6,702 bases of DNA, from contig DDJH01000199.1 of the NCBI GenBank assembly GCA_002338895.1, positions 2,535 to 9,236 of the forward strand, in the 5' to 3' direction. This document shows, one piece after another, positions 1 through 3,900 of this stretch. Each line of letters opens with the position of its first letter. Position 1 is the first letter of the stretch. This stretch comes from Lentisphaeria bacterium UBA1829. Lineage in GTDB: Bacteria > Verrucomicrobiota > Lentisphaeria > Victivallales > UBA1829. Below the pieces are notes generated by a model. That model was given only the letters and a program-made list of their open reading frames with translations. It had not been told where the DNA came from and made no database searches. A program made the translations under genes and the position numbers.

Positions 1-1
1 T

Positions 2-301
2 CCGATCGGGATGAACTATTTTCTATGTGCATCCAATTATGAGGCATTGGGACGGAACAAACTTTCCAACTGCAAATACCCGAGTGTCCGAATGCTGTAT
101 GCGGATATGACCGGGCCGGCCTATGGCACAAGCGTTTATGGACGTGGAGACGGATCTCCCTCTCTCTCCCGGATCTCGTATCTGCACAACGCCACAGGAA
201 CCGCCGGCTATGTGGATGGACATGCCAACCGGGTAAAGATGTATCAGCTGCCCAGTGATTCCGCATGGGCAATCAATGACTTCTGGGGGCGCTACAAATA
301 A
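2..301 (+). CDS. Pseudopilin-like protein with H-X9-DG C-terminal motif (5' partial)
   Basis: The frame is open from the left edge to a TAA at 299-301, giving 99 visible C-terminal residues. The ATG at 11 is internal, not a credible start, because the frame runs upstream of it. The key evidence is a histidine at visible residue 62 (185-187), nine residues, then Asp-Gly at 72-73 (215-220). This matches the H-X9-DG motif of prepilin-type processing-associated proteins, which normally start with a type IV pilin/type II secretion methylation helix and are highly expanded in Lentisphaerae and Planctomycetes (family knowledge). The surrounding Gly/Tyr/Ser-rich, loop-like sequence and the aromatic end (FWGRYK) fit. 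The N-terminal helix and cleavage site are outside the window, so export is inferred. Its partner or substrate is unknown. It lies 140 bases upstream of a secreted glycoside hydrolase on the same strand. I am sure of the family motif and unsure of the role. Confidence 0.85.
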   Translation, partial: PIGMNYFLCASNYEALGRNKLSNCKYPSVRMLYADMTGPAYGTSVYGRGDGSPSLSRISYLHNATGTAGYVDGHANRVKMYQLPSDSAWAINDFWGRYK

Positions 302-343
302 TCCTCTTCTAAGACAAGAAACAGGGGGGAAAAGCGACAGGCT

Positions 344-393
344 TTCAATGCATGTTCCTCTCATTCAGAAGGATCCGAGGAAAGCATATTGAA
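344..393 (+). repeat. Imperfect inverted repeat, possible terminator or leader hairpin
   Basis: The left arm 344-360 begins TTCAAT and ends TTCCTC. The right arm 377-393 begins GAGGAA and ends ATTGAA. The outer six and inner six base pairs are perfect, with a mismatched middle containing two G-T wobbles, around a 16-base loop. There is no T-run after the right arm, so it is not a classical intrinsic terminator. It begins 43 bases after the pseudopilin stop and ends 48 bases before the hydrolase start. It could end the upstream transcript or be a 5' leader structure of the downstream one. Confidence 0.4.
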
Positions 394-424
394 TTTCAAG
401 AACGAAACCGACAACGACAAATGG

Positions 425-430
425 AAAGGA
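425..430 (+). promoter_or_regulatory. Shine-Dalgarno-like site AAAGGA
   Basis: AAAGGA lies 11 bases before the ATG at 442. The spacing is slightly long but workable. An in-frame TAA at 433-435 rules out any start further upstream, and the ATG is followed directly by a signal-peptide-like sequence, so this site supports 442 as the true start. Confidence 0.55.
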
Positions 431-441
431 ATTAAATTCTT

Positions 442-3400
442 ATGAAGCCCGTCATTCTCGTTTTTCTTCTGTTCTCCGCGCTCTTCTGCAGCAGGGGAGC
501 AGAGAAAATTTCCCGTTCCGGGAGCGATTTGCTGAAAATAGAAGATCTGACTTTTGGACTAGCCTTCTGGGACAAAGACTGGAATAACGGCGTGTCGCAA
601 CAGTTTTCCCCTTCCAGTGTCGCATTTCCCGGAGAAGGAGCGGCGAACACTCCTCTCGGCCTTCGCCGTCAGGGGACCTTTCAAACCCCCGCTTCCGGGA
701 AGTTTGAATTTACGGAAACGGTCCGGAGAGTGTCCGATACCGAACAGCATATTCGCCTGGAACTCAAATCAGCAGAAGGCATTTCGGCGGCGATGCTGGT
801 TTTTCAGAGTTCGCGCATTCCCATGTCTGTTTACCGGGAACGCCCCGCGCTTTTCAACGGGAGGGAGATTCTTCCGGAGGCACAGAAGCAGTTTTTCGGC
901 TATCCGGGGAAAAACGGGAGTCTGCTTCAGATACCGTTGAAATATGGGATTTTGACAATCGGGGGGAATTTTCAGGTTCGGGTTCCGCGAATACAGCAGG
1001 ATGTGGAGATCCGTCTTTGTTTCACGCCGTACAAAGGAGTTGTCAGGGAGGCGGTTCTTGATCTTCATCTGCGCTACGAACCGTATTCGGCGATAATGCT
1101 TGATTTTCGTTCCAAAGCCAATATGGGATTCGCGGATGAGAAAGAAAACGACGGAAAGGGCGGATGGACCGATCAGGGTTCCCGAAATGATCTTCGCACT
1201 CTTCCAGTCGGGAAGCAGAAGTTTGCGGGGATCCCATTTGACATCATCGACCCGAAAACAAACGCGGGGAAATCCTGTCTGGCGTTTCGCGGCAGGATGC
1301 GGCCCTTTTTTCTTGAATCGGCGAAATTCGATGTTCCGGCAGCTTCCGGCCGTTTTCTCCATTTACTCAACGCGGTTGGCTGGGAACCGGGGAGAGGAAA
1401 GCCGGTCGGAAGGATCCGCGTTGCTTATACCGACGGGACTCTTGCGGAGCATGAGGTGCTTGCGGGACGGGATACCGGAAATTTCTGGAATCCGTTCAAT
1501 ACGGAAAAACGGGTTGTCGCATGGAAAGGGAAAAACCCTTCGGCGGCCATCGGGCTCTATACAACGGGAATCGTTCTTGATCCCCGGAAGAAGGTGAAGA
1601 GCATTGAAATGTTCTCCACGAATCAGGTCTGGATGGTTGTTGCCGCAACAATTACCGACCGGATTCCAGAAAAAGAGTCCCAGGTTGTTCTGCGTCCCGG
1701 CAGAGAGTGGATCCCGCTTGCATCCGTCACGTCCGCAGCGGCAGGTTCTGCCATGGACTTCTCCTTCCTTGCAGACGCCCCTGCGGGGAAATACGGGTTT
1801 CTGAAAATCAGAGGAGAACATTTTGAGTTTGAACAACGTCCTGGAGTTCCTGTTCGTTTTTGGGGAACGAACTTCTGTTTCAGTGCGCTTTATGCGGAAG
1901 CGGGCCATACACGTCAAATACTGGATGATCTTGTCCGAAACGGCTGCAATTCCGTGCGCCTTCACCACTTCGACGGGATTCTCACCAGGGGGGAAAGCCG
2001 GCGCGGCTCCTTTGACCCGGAACAGTGGAGGAAACTTGATTTTTTTGTTGCCGAAGCGAAAAAACGCGGACTTTACATCACACTGGATCTCTATACGAGC
2101 TGTCATGAAGCCGCGCAGGCCCGTCATGGCAATCTTTCCTCCCTTGAGTACAAAGCGCTCTGCTATTTTGATCCCGAGGTCCGTAACGACCTGATCCGGT
2201 TCGGCAGAACTCTTTTCGACCATGTGAATCCGTATACGGGGATCGCATGGCGGGATGAGCCGGCAATCGTCCTTCTGAATCTCATCAACGAAGGAACATT
2301 GACCCGCACAACAACCGGGATGACTCCGCGTGTACGAAATACGGTTGAAAAAGCATTTCTGGCCTTTCTGAAGAAAAGAGGTATTCCAGCGGAACCGCTG
2401 AACTCCGGAGCGCACTGGAAACTGTTTCTATCGGAGAGTGGGAAGGAATTCTTTGCCGATGTCAAAAAACGCCTCGGATTGAAAATTCCGCTCAGCGATC
2501 AGAATTATCTTGTTCCCGCGCTGGACACCCGCAATGCCTTTGATTATGTTGATGCTCATCTGTATTGGGCGCATCCCTCGTTCATCGGGAGCAAACCGTG
2601 GCAGCTTCCGGCATTTACCACGACGCAGTCTGCCATTTCCGCATGGGGCGGAACAATTGGCACGATCATGGCGCGCCGTATTCTGGGCAAGCCGATGACG
2701 ATCACCGAGTGGAATCACTGTTATCCGAATCCGACCTCTTTCGATGGACCGTTTCTTGTGGCGGCCTGTTCTTCCATGCAGGATTTTGGAGGTCTCTGGC
2801 AGTTTGCCTATTCTCATTCCGGCAACTTCTATTTCAAACCGGGAGCGCTGGGGCCTTTTGATCAGAACAACAATCCGGTTCTTTCGCATGCCATGCGGAT
2901 GGGGGCCCTGCTGTTTCTGCGCGGCGATGTCTCACCTGCACCGATTACTCTTGCTTTTGCTCCGGATGTGGCGGAACGGACCATTTCCAGGATGGCTCTG
3001 CTGAGCAGGGTTGGTCTCTGCTGGGATCGAATGTCAGGAGTCAATGCGGAAATCGTTCTTCGGAAGGAGACGGCAAAAACTTCCGCACCGAAATTGATTG
3101 CGGGCTCGAGTTCTGCTCTTGTCCGAGAACTTGTCGCTTCTGGAATCCTGCCGGCCGGGAGTTCGGATTTTTCCCGGAATGAGGCGGTCTCTGTCACGGG
3201 AGAGCTGAGACTGGATGCGGAACACGAGATCTTCCACGTTGTCACATCCCGCAGCGAATCCATCTTGATGCCGGCAAGGAATGAACGGGCCGGGAATGTT
3301 CTGCGAGTACGCAACCGGGATGCCTTTGCGGCAATTTCGCTTGCGGCGATTGACGGGGCGCCTCTTGTCCGGAGCCGGAGGATGATTCTGCTGCATCTGA

Positions 3401-3666
3401 CGGAGAACAAGAATGAAGGAGCGGTCTTTCGTGATTCTTCCATGACCATTCAGGAGAAATCCGGTAGTCCGAAACAGCTCCTCCGACGAAATCGGGCCGA
3501 CATTTTTCTAAAACTCAAAGGCAAATACAAAGTTTTTGCCTGTTCCGGAACAGGCAAACGTCTCTTTGAACTTCCTCAGAAACCGGAAAAGAATGGATTC
3601 CTTCTGGAATTGGACAACGCATCCGCCCCTGGAGGCGTCCTGCTCTATGAAGTTGTCCGGGAATAA
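442..3666 (+). CDS. Secreted clan GH-A (GH5-like) glycoside hydrolase, multi-domain
   Basis: Complete 1074-residue protein. Residues 1-19 look like a Sec signal peptide: a Lys at position 2, a hydrophobic core at 4-15, and possible cleavage after SRG at 17-19. Residues 30-230 are beta-rich and unassigned. Residues 240-405 resemble a galactose-binding-like sandwich seen in large PVC carbohydrate enzymes (motifs GGWTDQGSRNDLR at 240-252 and PFDIID at 265-270). The catalytic TIM barrel spans about 455-830. It has the clan GH-A signatures: VRLHHFD at 505-511 (Arg on strand 2), LINEG with acid/base E617 (2290-2292), HLY at 706-708, ITEWN with nucleophile E756 (2707-2709), and W786 near the barrel end. 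Residues 860-1074 form a beta-rich tail. A retaining mechanism follows from family knowledge; the substrate (cellulose, mannan, galactan or host glycan) cannot be decided. At 1074 residues it is far longer than a single-domain GH5 enzyme, mostly because of the N-terminal half. It follows the pseudopilin gene and converges on a second hydrolase. A lipoprotein anchor is unlikely because Phe precedes Cys16. Confidence 0.9.
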   Translation: MKPVILVFLLFSALFCSRGAEKISRSGSDLLKIEDLTFGLAFWDKDWNNGVSQQFSPSSVAFPGEGAANTPLGLRRQGTFQTPASGKFEFTETVRRVSDTEQHIRLELKSAEGISAAMLVFQSSRIPMSVYRERPALFNGREILPEAQKQFFGYPGKNGSLLQIPLKYGILTIGGNFQVRVPRIQQDVEIRLCFTPYKGVVREAVLDLHLRYEPYSAIMLDFRSKANMGFADEKENDGKGGWTDQGSRNDLRTLPVGKQKFAGIPFDIIDPKTNAGKSCLAFRGRMRPFFLESAKFDVPAASGRFLHLLNAVGWEPGRGKPVGRIRVAYTDGTLAEHEVLAGRDTGNFWNPFNTEKRVVAWKGKNPSAAIGLYTTGIVLDPRKKVKSIEMFSTNQVWMVVAATITDRIPEKESQVVLRPGREWIPLASVTSAAAGSAMDFSFLADAPAGKYGFLKIRGEHFEFEQRPGVPVRFWGTNFCFSALYAEAGHTRQILDDLVRNGCNSVRLHHFDGILTRGESRRGSFDPEQWRKLDFFVAEAKKRGLYITLDLYTSCHEAAQARHGNLSSLEYKALCYFDPEVRNDLIRFGRTLFDHVNPYTGIAWRDEPAIVLLNLINEGTLTRTTTGMTPRVRNTVEKAFLAFLKKRGIPAEPLNSGAHWKLFLSESGKEFFADVKKRLGLKIPLSDQNYLVPALDTRNAFDYVDAHLYWAHPSFIGSKPWQLPAFTTTQSAISAWGGTIGTIMARRILGKPMTITEWNHCYPNPTSFDGPFLVAACSSMQDFGGLWQFAYSHSGNFYFKPGALGPFDQNNNPVLSHAMRMGALLFLRGDVSPAPITLAFAPDVAERTISRMALLSRVGLCWDRMSGVNAEIVLRKETAKTSAPKLIAGSSSALVRELVASGILPAGSSDFSRNEAVSVTGELRLDAEHEIFHVVTSRSESILMPARNERAGNVLRVRNRDAFAAISLAAIDGAPLVRSRRMILLHLTENKNEGAVFRDSSMTIQEKSGSPKQLLRRNRADIFLKLKGKYKVFACSGTGKRLFELPQKPEKNGFLLELDNASAPGGVLLYEVVRE
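3519..3558 (+). repeat. 24-bp perfect palindrome with a competing upstream arm, inside the hydrolase gene
   Basis: Positions 3535-3558 are a perfect palindrome with half-site TTTGCCTGTTCC centred on 3546/3547. In RNA it would fold as a 10-bp stem with a CCGG loop. The word AGGCAAA occurs both at 3519-3525 and as the last seven bases of the palindrome (3552-3558), so the first copy can pair with 3535-3541 instead. The DNA encodes Phe-Ala-Cys-Ser-Gly-Thr-Gly-Lys within the C-terminal tail of the glycoside hydrolase, ending about 105 bases before its stop. Its function is unknown. It may be a transcript-stabilising hairpin, a protein-binding site, or chance under a codon constraint. Confidence 0.7.
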
Positions 3667-3727
3667 ACCGGCAGACATTCCGGAAATGCCGGAACAGCAT
3701 CCGGAACGGAGCAGAGCGACGCGCCTC

Positions 3728-3757
3728 GGAGACAGAATGCCCGGCACTTCTGTCTCC
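3728..3757. terminator. Perfect 10-bp stem-loop, probable bidirectional terminator without T-tract
   Basis: GGAGACAGAA at 3728-3737 is exactly complementary to TTCTGTCTCC at 3748-3757. The 10-base loop TGCCCGGCAC can itself add three pairs (TGC with GCA) beyond a bulged C. It lies 61 bases after the stop of the plus-strand hydrolase and 143 bases beyond the stop of the minus-strand one. Because the stem is perfect, it forms equally in transcripts from either side. Neither side has a run of T, so calling it a terminator rests on position and symmetry. A 3'-end stabiliser or a repeated extragenic palindrome are alternatives. Confidence 0.55.
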
Positions 3758-3835
3758 ATCACGCCGCGATGGACGGGAAAACGGTGGACTCTTTCTGAAG
3801 AAGCCGCTCCATTCCGGGGCCAAGAAATGCGCGGC

Positions 3836-3858
3836 GTCTTCCGGACTGCGCGGAAGGC
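3836..3858 (-). repeat. Small inverted repeat downstream of the minus-strand hydrolase
   Basis: GTCTTCCG at 3836-3843 pairs with CGGAAGGC at 3851-3858 around a 7-base loop. The second pair is G-U when read as plus-strand RNA and an A-C mismatch on the minus strand. It lies 42 bases past the minus-strand stop with no T-run. It may contribute to ending that transcript, but the support is weak. Confidence 0.25.
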
Positions 3859-3900
3859 ACACCCGAAGGGAACTCCCGGCAAAAGAACTGTTGTGTCTGC

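Larger units (their letters stand above)
302..441 (+). promoter_or_regulatory. Intergenic leader of the GH-A hydrolase gene
   Basis: This 140-base gap separates the pseudopilin gene from the hydrolase gene. It is A-rich towards its right end. I could not identify a convincing -35/-10 pair. It contains the imperfect inverted repeat listed separately (344-393) and a small TTGAA-T-TTCAA palindrome at 389-399. The gap is long enough for its own promoter, or for a terminator plus promoter, so cotranscription of the two genes cannot be decided from sequence. Confidence 0.4.
3667..3900. other. Convergent intergenic region, no gene seen
   Basis: These 234 bases separate the two converging hydrolase genes. 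Overlapping open frames on both strands cross it, but they lack start signals and recognisable protein features. It holds a weak 6-bp inverted repeat right after the upstream stop (3668-3673 with 3687-3692), a cluster of CCGGAA words (3680-3707), the strong stem-loop at 3728-3757, and a weaker stem at 3836-3843 with 3851-3858. These elements fit a transcription-ending zone for both genes. Confidence 0.6.

Noticed and set aside
11..13. ATG at 11 as start of a small 96-residue protein
   Set aside because: The frame is open upstream to the edge, and the H-X9-DG motif belongs at the C-terminus of longer pseudopilin-like proteins.
302..441. Sigma-70-type promoter or riboswitch in the leader
   Set aside because: TTGAAT at 389-394 has no acceptable -10 partner at normal spacing, and no conserved riboswitch core was seen.
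481..492. Lipoprotein cleavage site at Cys16 of the plus-strand hydrolase
   Set aside because: The residues before the Cys are Ala-Leu-Phe; a Phe at the -1 position does not fit a lipobox, so ordinary signal peptidase cleavage is preferred.
891..915. GTTTTTC/GAAAAAC 7-bp inverted repeat inside the hydrolase gene
   Set aside because: It is short, A/T-based with an 11-base loop, and readily explained by Phe and Lys codons.
1363..2415. Long antisense open frame (350 codons) opposite the plus-strand hydrolase
   Set aside because: It lies wholly opposite well-supported catalytic coding sequence, is rich in Arg, Ser, Pro and Cys as antisense shadows are, and shows no domain motif.
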